A DNA stretch of 64,000 nt from Branchiostoma floridae (taxonomy: Eukaryota > Chordata > Leptocardii > Amphioxiformes > Branchiostomatidae): positions 17,765,502 through 17,829,501 of the forward strand of contig NC_049984.1 in assembly GCF_000003815.2 (NCBI RefSeq), read 5' to 3'. Positions within the stretch are counted from its first letter, which is position 1; the number at the start of each line of letters is the position of its first letter. The translations under genes were made by a program, and so were the position numbers. Below the pieces are notes generated by a model. That model saw only the letters and a list, made by a program, of their open reading frames with translations. It was not told where the DNA came from and did not search any database. Positions 1 to 12,465 of this stretch are shown here, piece after piece.

Positions 1-560
1 AAACCGAATCAGCAGGAATCAAGCAGAATCAGCCGGAATGAATTATTTGCAAAATTCGTGCCACATTCGGGGCCATTCGGGTGGGAATTCCAAATGGGCC
101 TTAAATCCCCTTCACACGAGAAGGAATGAGCCAAAATGCCGTCAGAATGAAAATTCTTTTCTATTCATGTGCAGTCGTAGTTATTTTAGACATTCCGACT
201 ACATTCTATATTCTTTCGGCCACATTCGGGCTGGATTCAAGATGGCTTGCCGTTTCGATTCTCCATCGAATGAGATAAGAATGTTTTGAATAATGTTGGA
301 ATGCCGCAGAATGCGGTCAGACTGAAGTTAGAATAGTTAGAATACACTTAGAATCCATTATGAATGCCATTCGATATTTCTCCTCTTCGAATGCACCTCG
401 ACAGTTTTTAACATGTCAAAAACTTTCGGGCCAGCCAAAAGAGCGGGCACGAATAGCAGTTAGAACACACTACGAATTGCCAGGAATTGCGAGGAATATA
501 AAATAATTTTCATTCCGACGGCATTCCGGCTCATTCGTGCCCTCGTGTGAAGGGGGCTTT
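1..560. repeat. MITE-like element, family A, copy 1 (cut by window start)
   Basis: A stretch rich in GAATG/CATTC words. Sequence near 108-160 (CCCTTCACACGAG, then AATGAGCC..AATGCCGTC.GAATGAAAA) reappears as its reverse complement at about 500-557, ending CTCGTGTGAAGGGGGCTTT. A second copy lies at 14778-15327. No coding potential is seen; this is a non-autonomous inverted-repeat DNA element. The left end lies outside the window. The superfamily is not determined. Confidence 0.7.
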
Positions 561-617
561 AGTGCTAGCATGCTGTACGACAGCGCCCTGGCAGACGAAA
601 ATCTGTCAGCCCAGCTA

Positions 618-869
618 CTTATACCCCCTTTCCACTAGGACGGCGCTCTCGCAGCGCTCTCTCTGTGACCTAAAATTTGACATTTCTCTCAACGAATGGT
701 ATAGAAAAGAACCGAAGCTTTTTATACTTTGCGTGTTTTGTTGTTTTCTCAGTCAAACTTTTACGTTTTGTTTGATATACCCAGTGTGAAAGCGAAGGTT
801 ATACATATATTTAGGTCGCAGTGAGAGCGCAGCGCGATCGCCGTCCAGTTAGTGGAAAGGGGGTATAAG
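618..869. mobile_element. 250-bp MITE with CTTATACCCCC termini
   Basis: The terminal inverted repeats are CTTATACCCCCTTTCCACTA..GGACGGCG on the left and its reverse complement (..CCGTCC..TAGTGGAAAGGGGGTATAAG) on the right, differing by a few bases. The internal part carries CGTGTTTTGTTGTTTTCTCAGTC followed by ACTTTTACGT, words shared in diverged form with the element at 7194-7444, so the two look like relatives. No transposase is present. Confidence 0.75.
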
Positions 870-2419
870 CTGAGGTCAGGGTAGACATAGAAAAAAAGAT
901 AGGGTATTTTAGCGAGACGTATGCCCCCGCTGATTGATACAAACATCCCCGCTGTTGTTCCATCTTCCTACGCTACAGGATATTGCTGCCGATTCTGTTC
1001 CTGTAAGTCGGCAGCAGGATGCTCTGAACTGTCAGTGAAGAGATTTCGATCGAATCTTAAGTCTTATTGATGGTATAAATCTTCTCGGGGAGGCTACCCC
1101 CGCTAGCTACAGCAATATAACGCAATTGTAGTATAACAATTCCAGTTTTACTATCCAACAAGGCTAATACATCAATACTATGGCCTATTTACCAGGTACC
1201 CCTTGATGTGAACTACCCACCCTCCTCCTATATGTAGGATATAATGCATTTCCGGCACTCTATCAATAATAACATGAAAGGGGAGGAAGAAGGAATCATT
1301 CTGTCATGTCGTTTTTATTGTTCCGAAGGACTTCAAAGGGGAAATTATTATAAAGGTCACATTTGATTAAGTCAAATTAGGCCTCCTGTACATGTTCTTG
1401 TCGATTTATCACATTTCCACCACCATACAATGAGCCAAATTGAAATCAATGTATCATTTATCTCAAAATATAGTTATTTTCCCGACATTTTGAGGTTAAC
1501 GGGGTCGATATCGATCAAAAATTCTGTCCATACGTCGGCATATTGTAACGTTTACAGACATTTCTAGGTCACTAGCTCGAGCCAAATTGTAATCGATGCA
1601 ACATTTACGTCCAAATACGAGTCATTTTCCAGTAATTGGCGGGGGGGGGGGTCGGCATTGATAGAGATTCTCTACAACCACCAGCGCATTGCGTCGTCTG
1701 ACATTCATGACATTTCTGGGTCAACAGCGCGCTTCTGAAGCGTTTCAGCAGAACAGACTGAGATTGAGTGAAATGTCCGGACAGTTGTGCACTAATGACT
1801 GTATTGAAGATCAATCACTCGTATACGTGAAAGATAGATCTATCCTTTTCAAATTGTACACCATCCATCTCAAGAGATCATAGAGTAATCTTACGCGGAC
1901 ATTTTGAGGTTAACGATTAAATATCCATCAAACGTCATGTCAGTTGTGAAACATTTACTCATATTTCGATGAAATTATTTACTGATATTTTTTGGCCAGT
2001 ACTTTATGTACTTTCTGATCTGTCAAAACAGATTATGTATTATGATACAAAAAGAAAATTGGTAGAATGTCTGATGTGTTGAAATTAAAACGCAATAGAG
2101 AAATGTTCGCTAGGGTGTTAACAGCTAAGCTGACCACTAACATGGTACATAAATCGTAACTTACACCACGCAATGACTCATCGCCTGGGGTTTCACAACG
2201 GCTTATCCGGTCCGTTGATAGCACACGTTCCAATTCATTGCAATTTAGCCCTGGTGGCGAAATGCCATCTTCAATGTACACTGTTAACGTCCTAATCTCT
2301 AGTGGCCGTTCCTGATACCAATTGCAAATGACATGTAAAATCTGCACTGGGATAAAATTTGATTTGTAGTCTTGCTTGGAATGACGGGGCCATTATCAGG
2401 GACCTGATTTAATAAAGGG
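870..2419. other. Intergenic, nothing recognised
   Basis: No spliced or unspliced coding signal, RNA gene or clear terminal-repeat element was found. There is a poly-G run near 1639-1650. The open frames here are short, with no recognisable protein character. Confidence 0.5.
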
Positions 2420-3270
2420 TTAATCCCCCGGCCCGAGGTGTATATGGTGAGATAATCCCTGGTCAGGTGCGATAACCACCGAATAAACCACCAAGTGAGC
2501 GTAGCGAACGAGGTGGTTTATGAGGTGGTTATCGCACCTGACCAGGGATNNNNNNNNNNNNNNNNNNNNNNNNNNNNNNNNNNNNNNNNNNNNNNNNNNN
2601 NNNNNNNNNNNNNNNNNNNNNNNNNNNNNNNNNNNNNNNNNNNNNNNNNNNNNNNNNNNNNNNNNNNNNNNNNNNNNNNNNNNNNNNNNNNNNNNNNNNN
2701 NNNNNNNNNNNNNNNNNNNNNNNNNNNNNNNNNNNNNNNNNNNNNNNNNNNNNNNNNNNNNNNNNNNNNNNNNNNNNNNNNNNNNNNNNNNNNNNNNNNN
2801 NNNNNNNNNNNNNNNNNNNNNNNNNNNNNNNNNNNNNNNNNNNNNNNNNNNNNNNNNNNNNNNNNNNNNNNNNNNNNNNNNNNNNNNNNNNNNNNNNNNN
2901 NNNNNNNNNNNNNNNNNNNNNNNNNNNNNNNNNNNNNNNNNNNNNNNNNNNNNNNNNNNNNNNNNNNNNNNNNNNNNNNNNNNNNNNNNNNNNNNNNNNN
3001 NNNNNNNNNNNNNNNNNNNNNNNNNNNNNNNNNNNNNNNNNNNNNNNNNNNNNNNNNNNNNNNNNNNNNNNNNNNNNNNNNNNNNNNNNNNNNNNNNNNN
3101 NNNNNNNNNNNNNNNNNNNNNNNNNNNNNNNNNNNNNNNNNNNNNNNNNNNNNNNNNNNNNNNNNNNNNNNNNNNNNNNNNNNNNNNNNNNNNNNNNNNN
3201 NNNNNNNNNNNNNNNNNNNNNNNNNNNNNNNNNNNNNNNNNNCATATACACCGAGGATAAGGCGGGGCAT
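2420..3270. repeat. Inverted-repeat element interrupted by an assembly gap
   Basis: Left of the gap, CCCTGGTCAGGTGCGATAACC at about 2458 is answered by its reverse complement at about 2527-2547. At the outer edges, CCGAGGTGTATATG (about 2434) pairs with CATATACACCGAGG (3243) beyond the gap. This nested symmetry suggests one foldback element whose centre could not be assembled. Confidence 0.55.
2550..3242. other. Assembly gap (693 N)
   Basis: A run of N. It sits inside an inverted repeat, a likely reason for the assembly break. Nothing can be called in it. Confidence 0.99.
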
Positions 3271-3355
3271 TAACGTTACTAGCACCTAGCCTACACAAAA
3301 TGACCCATTTAAGCAAGAAATTCCTTTATAACACATAATACCGGCCTGGATGTGC

Positions 3356-3413
3356 ATCATCGACACTGGTGCCGGTGTCGATGCAAATCGACACCGGTGC
3401 CGGTGTCGATTCA
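3356..3413. repeat. Tandem near-palindromes (ATCGACAC..GTGTCGAT)
   Basis: Two consecutive near-palindromic blocks around ATCGACACCGGTGCCGGTG, the second a 24-mer palindrome except for its central GT/AC. It can form a cruciform or a strong RNA hairpin. No function is assigned. Confidence 0.6.
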
Positions 3414-3419
3414 TTCTGA

Positions 3420-5346
3420 CCAATCAGGGGAGCGATACCCACCTGCCTGGCCTGAATCTACGTGTTACGGCGTCATAACCAACGTGGAACGGGGCCTTCT
3501 GATTGGTCTGCGGCGCCTGGCTATATGATAATGTTTGGTAACGTTTTGGTAAACGGTTCCAATTTGAGACCGTTTATGGCGTATAACGGATTTGATTGCT
3601 AGGATTGACACAGAGCTGAATTGGCCTCTATAATAGTAAGAAGCTGAGACCTAAATGAGCACAATCGATGGTGTAATGGCACCCTGTAGGTCGGGCTACT
3701 GCCCTCCTATTAATTCTGCCTCAGAATTTGGTCTGCCTCAGAATTTGGAATCGACAACGATTGTACCGTGACTCGTGTGGGGGCGGATGTATTGTCGACA
3801 TTTGCGAAGAGAGTATTCATCCAATTCTAGCTCCAGTCAGCTTCCTCAAAGAAAAGTTCGGCATCCTTTAATACCAAAAAAGTGTTAAGCAGTTGCACCA
3901 ACATTGTATTGACCTTGTCTTACTTTTGGTTCCTATTCGGCTATTTGAAATTTATCCTCGTCTTTTTTGCATATCATTTCATATGAAGCATACAAAACCT
4001 GCTCTTCAACCAGCTTTCCTCAGTGTCACTGACAAAAGATAGTGGATTCTGTCTGAAACGTCTGACTGTTTCCAAAATCATATCCAGTTGCTTGAGTAAC
4101 TGCTTTTTGTTGGATGTCTAACCTTCATCGACGCATACTTCAATGGTTTAGACCTGTATTTGAATATTCAAATTTAACGTTTTAAGTAAGAACGATGTTC
4201 TAGCTCCAGCACGCTTTTTAAAGAATAGTTCGGCGTCCTTTAATCTTTAAACATACATCGGCACTTAAATATTCAAATATATAAGGGAGAATTCTGATTG
4301 GCTCCAAGTCGCGTGTTCATCTGTAACGTCAAGGTAACGGAAGTTCTAACAGACATTTGGAAGTTTGATACGCGTTATGCTGAGAAATACTCCATACCCG
4401 AAACGATTGATGATGCGAGGGGCAAACGTTAAAATGGCGACAGGCTATTCGTTAGGGAAGCAATCAGACGAAGGACCTGGTGCTAGAATGGGATGTTTAC
4501 AAGGTTAAATGGGACAGACAAGTCAGCAATATATCTTTCACAGTGAGGAAGGGCAAGGTTGCAATTCAAGTAGTGCACGATACCAAACGAAAAGGCATCT
4601 TGAATAACGTGAACTTCTGGAGATTTCGATTTATGTGCAAGCGTCAAATAGCAAAGAACTATTTGAAATGTGGCATTTACCTCTCTGGCAAATGTCATGT
4701 GCACACACCAACGTAATCATTAATGTGAAGATCAATTTTGATAGAGTGATACAAGAGAAAAACGCTGTAGCTGAAACATGATGTGTACAACAGTACTCTG
4801 CGTTTGTGATCACATCTGTAAGAAGCGACACCTATCGCTGCGGTACAAAGTCCACCAGTCAGAATTGCCCTGAGGAAGGTGACAGACGGTCAAAGAAACA
4901 CCGGTGGAAATAAAGAGTCTCTTTATTCAGTGACGCACCAACCTGACGAAACTATTTACGGATGCTGTATACCAGATACCAGTGCATGCATGACCCCCCT
5001 CCCCCACCAACTCACAGACACGGACAAATATTAACAACCCTCTTTAAAGAAACCAGAGCACTCAATCTTCGGTGATTACACAAAAAGTCAGGCCTAATGT
5101 CACCCTATACACCTCCGGGCTGGACATTATAACCCTTTTATGGAATCATGAAGTAGACATGTACAGGATTGATAAAGGCGGAGAGTGTAAATTATCACCC
5201 CAGGCCAAACTGAATGCAGGGAATGATACAATCTCAAAGGGATATTCAAGAGCTTTCCTCTTCGCACCCGGACCCAGAAGGCAAAACCATTGAACGCAAT
5301 ATTCTTTGAAATGATTTATCGGGTACTTTAGCTTCTCTATCTTAAG
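3420..5346. other. Intergenic with a short dispersed repeat, no gene recognised
   Basis: A segment at 3826-3875 (TTCTAGCTCCAG, then AGTTCGGCATCCTTTAAT) recurs at 4196-4245 in the same orientation with about 80 percent identity. Nothing else is supported; open frames such as 4480-4716 lack recognisable domains. Confidence 0.45.
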
Positions 5347-5694
5347 NNNNNNNNNNNNNNNNNNNNNNNNNNNNNNNNNNNNNNNNNNNNNNNNNNNNNN
5401 NNNNNNNNNNNNNNNNNNNNNNNNNNNNNNNNNNNNNNNNNNNNNNNNNNNNNNNNNNNNNNNNNNNNNNNNNNNNNNNNNNNNNNNNNNNNNNNNNNNN
5501 NNNNNNNNNNNNNNNNNNNNNNNNNNNNNNNNNNNNNNNNNNNNNNNNNNNNNNNNNNNNNNNNNNNNNNNNNNNNNNNNNNNNNNNNNNNNNNNNNNNN
5601 NNNNNNNNNNNNNNNNNNNNNNNNNNNNNNNNNNNNNNNNNNNNNNNNNNNNNNNNNNNNNNNNNNNNNNNNNNNNNNNNNNNNNNNNNNNNNN
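5347..5694. other. Assembly gap (348 N)
   Basis: A run of N between intergenic sequence. The flanks show no clear repeat. Confidence 0.99.
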
Positions 5695-7193
5695 CTAGAT
5701 GAATGTCTTACCTTTATTGACGTAACTCAAGGATGGACGACCTCTTTCTGAAATTGGAGCTAAAACACCAATTCAAATCTCTTTATTCCTTTTATTTCTT
5801 TCCATAGCTCAGTCGTATCTACCAAATGAAGTATCTCCACCTTTGGTGGACCAAGAGGTTCAAATTTTTAATCCCGGCTGAGTCACTCCCCCCACCGGAA
5901 AGCTACTGGGAAAGGTCGCAGTCCTTTGGTCCACTGTCCATTGTGCTTGTAAGCTAAACGAGCTAGAGAACGTTCCCCCGCACAATGAACCTGTAAATAC
6001 TTAATTGTCTGTGTTTTCCTGTCGCGACAGCCAGGATTGGGAACTTAAAACCTGCCGAGATAGGGTCACTAATCACTGAACTGCGCACGCTACATAAACT
6101 TTCCGGGCGCCTTGGACAAACTCCGAGCCGATAAAGTTACTAACGAGGTCAGTACCCTATTGACAGTGGGCAAAGTTCAGATAGGACAAGTTTGCTTGTA
6201 CAGTGCACAAAAAGTCAGATTTCCGGTTCTTCCCAGGCAGGTACACGTCCGTTAAACTTGGCGTGGGGAGGCAGTGGGAAGGGTTTTCCGGGTTCAGCGT
6301 GTGCATACCGTTAAAACAGTCGGCTGTACGGTGATTCCCAGGCCTCGCACAGCCCACGTGTTACCACGTGCAGATAAGATAGAATTGCCAGATTTCACCA
6401 CCAATTAAGATATTCATTTCGTCAGGTGTAAAAGTTTCCTGCTGCGCCAAGTCAATTAAGGAGGCTTCAGGCTGCTCATCTGCCCCATCATCCTGTTACT
6501 ATCACCAGCTCAGGTGCTGTTCGGTAAATTTGCTCATCTGGGAGTTAATCAAAGACGTCAACAGAAAATGTTATCCTAAATGAATTCAAATCTTGTTAAA
6601 GAAAAACGTGTCCCTACCTTATAAATATGTCCCTTTCATCGTTTTTTCAGCATAAATGTTCTTCAAAGTATTGACTTTTTTAATTGATGATCTATGACCA
6701 TGTCAGATTGTTTTAAAATTTTACATTAAAACCATGTTGATTGATTTATTTTGTGTGTGTGTGTGTGTGCATGATAACATCCGTCAGAGCATCAATACAA
6801 GTATTTGGCCACTTCCAAAAATTGTTTTTCAACCGTATTGTAGATCACACAAAGCAACTGCAAATTGAGTTATTACGTTATATGCAGTAGATTGCAAAAA
6901 TAAAAACGCATGCTAATGCAATACCGACGTGAATTCCAACCCCAAAAAAGATGTGAAAGACCAAAAATGAAGAACCTATTATTGGTATACCATTCTCCAT
7001 GTACTTAGACATTTGTTGGACCTTTCTGACCTTCATCATGAAGACACCAGGTTTTAAGTCGCACGCTTGCATCAGTTCGAGGATTTCTAGAGAATGTCAT
7101 CCATATAATGCAAAACGTATCTGCTAAATTCAACCCATGATTCCTAGCTGTGGCAACTCTTCCCGTCTTTTTCTCTGGTGTGGTGTTCCTCTA
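5695..7193. other. Intergenic, nothing recognised except a GT microsatellite
   Basis: A (GT)n tract of about 18 bp lies near 6752-6769. No gene signal was seen on either strand. Confidence 0.5.
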
Positions 7194-7444
7194 AAGATGC
7201 ACTCTCACTACACTTGTGTCAAGCTTGCGTCACCGCGGGGTTCAAAAGATACGCAACGAATTTCAAAGATGAAGAACGAATTTTCGTAATTTTGTGTATT
7301 TTGTCGTCTTCTAAGTCATACTTTTACGTATTACGCAATATCTAAATTATAAAAAAATCGGAGAAAATAACAAACCAGCAGTGCCGCAGTGAATGATCCC
7401 CGCAGTGTCGCAAGCTTGACGCAAGTGCAGTGAGAGAGCACTTT
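7194..7444. mobile_element. 250-bp MITE with AAGATGCACTCTCAC-type termini
   Basis: The left end (ATGCACTCTCACTACACTTG, then TGTCAAGCTTGCG) matches the reverse complement of the right end (GTGCTCTCTCACTGCACTTG, then CGTCAAGCTTGCG). The interior shares the pattern TGT.TTTTGT.GT.TTCT.AGTCA.ACTTTTACGT with the element at 618-869, pointing to common ancestry. There is no coding sequence. Confidence 0.75.
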
Positions 7445-8147
7445 GTACCAGAAAGAGTATACTACAGAGCTGCTACAGAGCCGTTTAATTTCGATTTTCA
7501 GAAGTTAAGAAGACAGGCTCTGAGTCTATGATTTATAGCACACATAGGGGTAATCTAATCAGACAAATGCCTAGTAAGCTTATATCTCTCGGCGATGTCT
7601 GATAATCTCAAAGAACGACGATACCAACCTGTAAAAAAACACTTCATGGCTCCCCTGACGCCATGGAAATCAGTAAACGGCATTCCCAGCCTTCAGAGAC
7701 CCATTCCGATTTGTTACGGCTTGATCCTTCTTGACGATAAAAGTGATTTCGAGGATCAAGTGGGAGACTATAAGGACCAGGGATTAGTGCCATCTCTGTC
7801 AGATGACGTAGTGTTCAGCGGGCCGTCCTACCATTGAGGCTGTGGACATCGATATCATCACAATATTACGGCATAGTTTAATGAGATTGACGCACTAAAC
7901 TATGGGAGACATTTCTATCAACTTCAACATCGCACGCAAAGTACGTCATGTCCACTAGACTTTAACGGTTCTTCTATTAACGTGTCCACTAGGCTTTGAC
8001 GGTACTTCGATCAATGTGTCCACCAGGACTTAACGGTACTTCTATCAGCGAGGTTTACAGATTGGGGACTAAGCCGGGGGAAAGTCCCAGCTATCTCTGC
8101 AAATCAAACGCTGCTTTAGAGGTTAGTAATTGTAGAATACTACATCA
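7445..8147. other. Intergenic; unrecognised 80-codon frame at 7595-7837 (+)
   Basis: The frame at 7595-7837 has fairly even composition, with an acidic C-terminal half and no low-complexity sequence. I recognise no family, signal peptide or domain. No convincing upstream splice acceptor or promoter marks it. It may be chance or a decayed terminal exon. I do not call it a gene. Confidence 0.25.
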
Positions 8148-8240
8148 GAGCCCATCAACCTTCCCTCCACTGAGACAGGGGGCCGATACCGACTTCCAAG
8201 CACCTTTGACCCTTTGCTGACGTCACATTTCCGGTCTAGA
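8148..8240 (+). repeat. Dispersed repeat family B, copy 1
   Basis: CCCATCAACCTTCCCTC, then GATACCGACTTCCAAGCAC and TTTGACCC.TTGCTGACG, are shared with 11877-11968 in the same orientation at about 85 percent identity over roughly 90 bp. The boundaries and class are unknown. Confidence 0.65.
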
Positions 8241-10884
8241 TGAGTGGCATACGCCATTTTCTCACCACACATTCACTATGAGTATCTAGCTTGGGTTAGG
8301 ACCATCGCTCGGACTGGAAGTCAAATAGAGGACCCGAGCACGAGTCTCCGTCATACGTATCGAAAAGAGTAGGGTCCTTCCGGTTGTGAGTGGACCAAAC
8401 TTACATTCGGTATATACTAGTAGGCTTCAGCAGGTTGAAAATGGTTGTCTCAAAAGAAGAAAAAGAAGTCACTGTCTGAAGCAAATCGTATAGCCGGATG
8501 TCCATTGAATGAAGAGTCACACCTCATGCAAAATAAGACTCCTAAGAGTGTATTTTGTGAATATCTAACTGATAATACATCATCCAACATCAGAAGAAAG
8601 AAGATCGTTTCATTCTATCTTCTTCGTCCGTTTGCTGTTGTACCTCACAGCAAGTGGAGTGGTAAAACATCCGTTGACGTGGGATTTCCAGTTCCTTGCT
8701 ACACTAATCCCAGTTTGACCAAACGACTTTGCGGGGATTTCAGCTTGTCCGATCATCGATACATTGCTGCGTCACATCCCTAAGAGGGCTGGTTTCTCTA
8801 AATGAGCTTGCTCAGTGAAGTTTCGCTTCAGGTCAGAGAGTTGTTGTAAAGGTCACTTAGAAATTTTTCTGATGGTTATAAATGACGTTTTTTTTTAATC
8901 CAATAAACTTGAAGTTCATTAGTAAATTGGCGTCGATGGCGCCAGTGAACAATCAAGAAGATGGACCTGGGAAGACATTTTGTCCGTGGGAAGGGCATTC
9001 TATACTTAACCACATTCGGATTCCTCACGACACCCATGTGTTGATGTGCCGTTTTTTTTTACATCCTCTGTTTGTTTGTTTGTTTGTTTGTTTGTTTGTT
9101 TGTTTGTTTGTTTGCCATCATGTGTCTTCAAGATTTTTCCAAGGATGTTATAATCAGAGACTGACGAAAATGCAAACTCTAAGCTGGTCTTCGTGCAAAT
9201 GGTTAGTATTGTATTTCATTATCATTATTATTATCTATTTATTTATCATTCGTCAATTCTTTGTGTTATTGATAGAAATTCTGAGTTATCATTACGTATT
9301 GACCCCTGACATTCAACCCAATTTGTCCTCCACGAAAAGTGGCCATGGCGACCGAATGGAGCTCTATCGAGTTGAAATAAATGCACAAAGAAACAAACAA
9401 ATTTTCTTGCAGGTTGGAGGCAAACGTTGACAGGAAACCGAGGAGTGGATCATAAAATACATGCACGTGAAACAGACGCCGTTGTGTTATACGTTGATGT
9501 TGTCACGAAATTTACAGAAAAAGCCTAAATATTTCACGGTAGTATTAAATCTTTAATTTTTCTATCATGCCATTAGATGACAAGCTTAACAGAAAAAGTT
9601 CCGTTTTGGAGTCCATAACTTTCATTGAACACATTACCAAAGTGCTTACCTCGAATTTTCGGTCGCACATGGTAAGAACCTAGCTTGTGCTAAATGAAAG
9701 TTACAGACTGCAAAATGAATCGTACCAACACAATTTCATGCTAATATAGGAAAAGGTCCTGCATATTATAGACGAGTAATGCTTTTTAGTCATATGCGAA
9801 TGCGGATATTGCCCGACCCATCACACACTAAAAGCCCCTTATGTGGCACACTGTTCTCTCGAACAAATTCAGACTGCTAAGAGTTACTGACAGTTGGCAA
9901 TGACTCGAGGGGAAAACTTTTGATTTCGTGTAATTAGTAGATTGCAGGGGAGAGTTCACGCTATCATCAGGCAATCAATTGTCCTGGCGTCTCAAACTAT
10001 TCTGGGCTTATGCGTCACCAACAGCACTTCATCAAGTTAGTTCTGGGTCTGATCAAGAACTTGGGCATGATTCCAACAAAGTTCCACCGGTATAGGTGGT
10101 CTAAATTGGTTTATTGATTGCATATCGTCTGAAGTCTATGTTTTCTGCAATACGGTGCGCGTGCATGTCTGCATCAGTGTCCATAGTTATTACTAGAATC
10201 TACTGTCAGTATTGTGACAGAAAGTGAGTCAGACTTGTTGAAGTGATACAAAGTACAGGAAGTGCAGATCAGAGGTGGTAGAGCCAGTCATTGACCAGAA
10301 TTGACAGTACTTATTTACTGGTAGGAAATGAATATGGTCTGTTTGGTTCTCTGGATGTTTTTGCAGTTATATACATTTATTTTCAAGTTGTAGGTCATGT
10401 TCATCGTAGACTGACAATACGTTATCAACAGTTAATGGGAACCATATTTGCATGACTAATGAACTACTTTTAAGCAAGACATTCGAGAAACGCTAAAGAG
10501 TTTACGGAATCGTGGTATCTTCGAAGTCTAGTTTCATTGAAGTATTCAAAGAAAAATAAACGATGCCGTACTCATGTGATACGCTCATATCGGCAGCAAA
10601 AGAGAAACACGTGCAGATAGATAGAGGGAACAAGAATTAAAATACTGTAACAGTTGTGATACACACGGTTATTTGTGAAGAGGGTGAGGAAAATGCGGAT
10701 CTATTTTAAGGAAGGATTTGATACGACCAACCATAGAGCATTAATGGAGTATGCATGACCTTTAAGATCGCATCCAAGCAGAACATAAGCTGAATATGAC
10801 TTTCCAAATTGTTCCAATTTTTCAGTTATTTTGCGCAGACGACGTTTAAAGACTGGTAAGCAACTTCTCCGACCTCAGATAGCC
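8241..10884. other. Intergenic, nothing recognised apart from a TTTG microsatellite
   Basis: Open frames at 8445-8783 and 8882-9430 are driven by A-rich sequence and by the TTTG repeat. They show no domain and no conserved start context. I see no exon-like segment with paired splice signals. Confidence 0.4.
9069..9114. repeat. (TTTG)n microsatellite
   Basis: About eleven uninterrupted TTTG units. The run of F/V/C/L in the overlapping frame is an artefact of this repeat. Confidence 0.95.
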
Positions 10885-11243
10885 TAAAGCTAAGGTCACA
10901 ACCTGCCGTACGTGCAATTTGTCCGTACGTTTTTGGGGAGTCCACGTCAGACACGTATTTCTGAAAACGTTCAAGCTGTACAGGGCAGGTGCGTCACCCG
11001 TCCTCGCACGTACGGGTTGGCGTTGGGGGGTGGGGGGCGAATCCGCAGCCCAATGGACACAAAGTTCTGCCTGCACGTAAAAGTTCTACCGCGTGTCTGC
11101 GTGCTCCAAACTTCGTCGGATTCCCTACGAGTTCGTACGGAGGCGGTACTTACCACTTACGGATCCCAAAAGACTGCCCACGTTTTGGCACGTAGACAGC
11201 ACGTTACGTATTTGCACGTACGGCGGGTTGTGCCCTAGCTTTA
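10885..11243. mobile_element. 358-bp MITE with long TIRs (AAAGCTA..CCGTACGTGCAA)
   Basis: The left end reads AAAGCTAAGGTCACAACC then TGCCGTACGTGCAA. The right end is the reverse complement (TTGCACGTACGGC..GTTGTG..CTAGCTTT) with three or four differences over about 32 bp. The interior is rich in TACGT/ACGTA words. The five overlapping open frames here are by-products of GC-rich composition. Confidence 0.75.
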
Positions 11244-11876
11244 CTCACCATCCACTCCAGGCCATGGTCTGGAAAAGGTCGTGAGGGTATGGTCGGCTAT
11301 GTGTGACAGGGGCTTTGGCGAGTTTACTTCAAACGTGAGGAGGTACTAGTATTCCTCGTCACAGGCGTAGCAAACCGTAACGCTAATGAAAACCAGGGTA
11401 CTGCAGCTTACTCTTTCATCTCTTCCCAGACCATTACCGAAAAGTAGTCCTTTATATCATCCCTCAAGACTAAAAAGATCCACAGTAAGAAGTTCAGCTC
11501 CTTTGATGCGTTGAAATACGATTCTTTTCTTTTGTGCAAAGTTATCCATTACCGTCAGAAAGTGGCTCACAGTTCAGTTAGCGTGAGAGGTCTCGGGTCT
11601 GTGCTTTTATCACATTTCTTTCTCCGTCTTTGATCTTTGTTACTCTAGGAAAGTAATTTGTGTTAATGGCACGGAATGATCGAGTTGCTTGTAACTCTAA
11701 CATATTTTGATGTGTGCACTAGTTAGGAATTTAAATTCATGACGAGAGCAAGCAAACAGTGTGCTAGAATGTTTTGTCAAACTTGCAATATCATACGAGT
11801 ACAAATCATTTAAATACATCATGCCATGAATATGGCAACATTTAGGTCGAATATTGTACAATGTACATTGACTTTT

Positions 11877-11968
11877 CAACCCATCAACCTTCCCTCAACC
11901 GAGACGGGTGACGATACCGACTTCCAAGCACATTTGACCCATTGCTGACGACACACTTTCGATCTGAA
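11877..11968 (+). repeat. Dispersed repeat family B, copy 2
   Basis: Matches 8148-8240 (CATCAACCTTCCCTC, GATACCGACTTCCAAGCACA, TTTGACCCATTGCTGACG). No terminal repeats are visible. Confidence 0.65.
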
Positions 11969-12414
11969 TGTGTGACATACATGTATATGCTTTGGGTCAT
12001 TTCAACTTGAAAAGAATCAGAGGACTGATCGAAAGCTTGTTGGTAAGCGCTTTATTTTGTGCACGGATTTCAAATGTACAGTTGAATCAATACATTGACT
12101 CTTAATCATTTACATGTTCAGACAGGTGCGACAAACTGATTAACCGCAACATAACCGACCTTACACTTAGTCTTGTATCTCACTAGACTGCAACAACTGG
12201 GTAGTGCCTGACTCCAGTTACGGCGGCCATTTTGAATTTTCCAGGGTCATCGGAGATCATTGCACCAAAACGAGGCTAGTCTGGCACCATTGTATTGTAT
12301 TGTACTATAGTATAGGCAGGCTATCGTTATTAGTATTGCCCTTGACTTTGTAATGGGAATGTCTTGCAAAACATACAAGTATGATTAGAATAACAAAACA
12401 AAATACACAAAACA

Positions 12415-12465
12415 GGTCATTCTGATGAAGACTTTTGAATAAAAGGTCGAGACCGGTAAATCGTT
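12415..12465 (+). ncRNA. Hammerhead-ribozyme-like motif (candidate)
   Basis: CTGATGA at 12422-12428 is followed by a 7-bp stem (GACTTTT at 12430-12436 with the complementary strand at about 12442-12448) and then GAGAC, C-G, GTA. This is the order CUGANGA, stem II, GAAAC-like, short stem III with GUH, seen in type I hammerheads of Penelope-like and retrozyme elements. Departures from consensus are one extra A after CTGATGA, GAGA for GAAA, and a weak stem I. It may be a decayed copy or chance. Confidence 0.3.

Noticed and set aside
2420-3316. Long open frames across the N gap (also at 29733-30683 and 52528-53019)
   Set aside because: They are open only because N is translated as unknown residues; the flanking real sequence is repeat-derived.
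8882-9430. 182-codon plus-strand frame
   Set aside because: Held open by poly-T, TTTG and ATT tracts; no domain or conserved feature.
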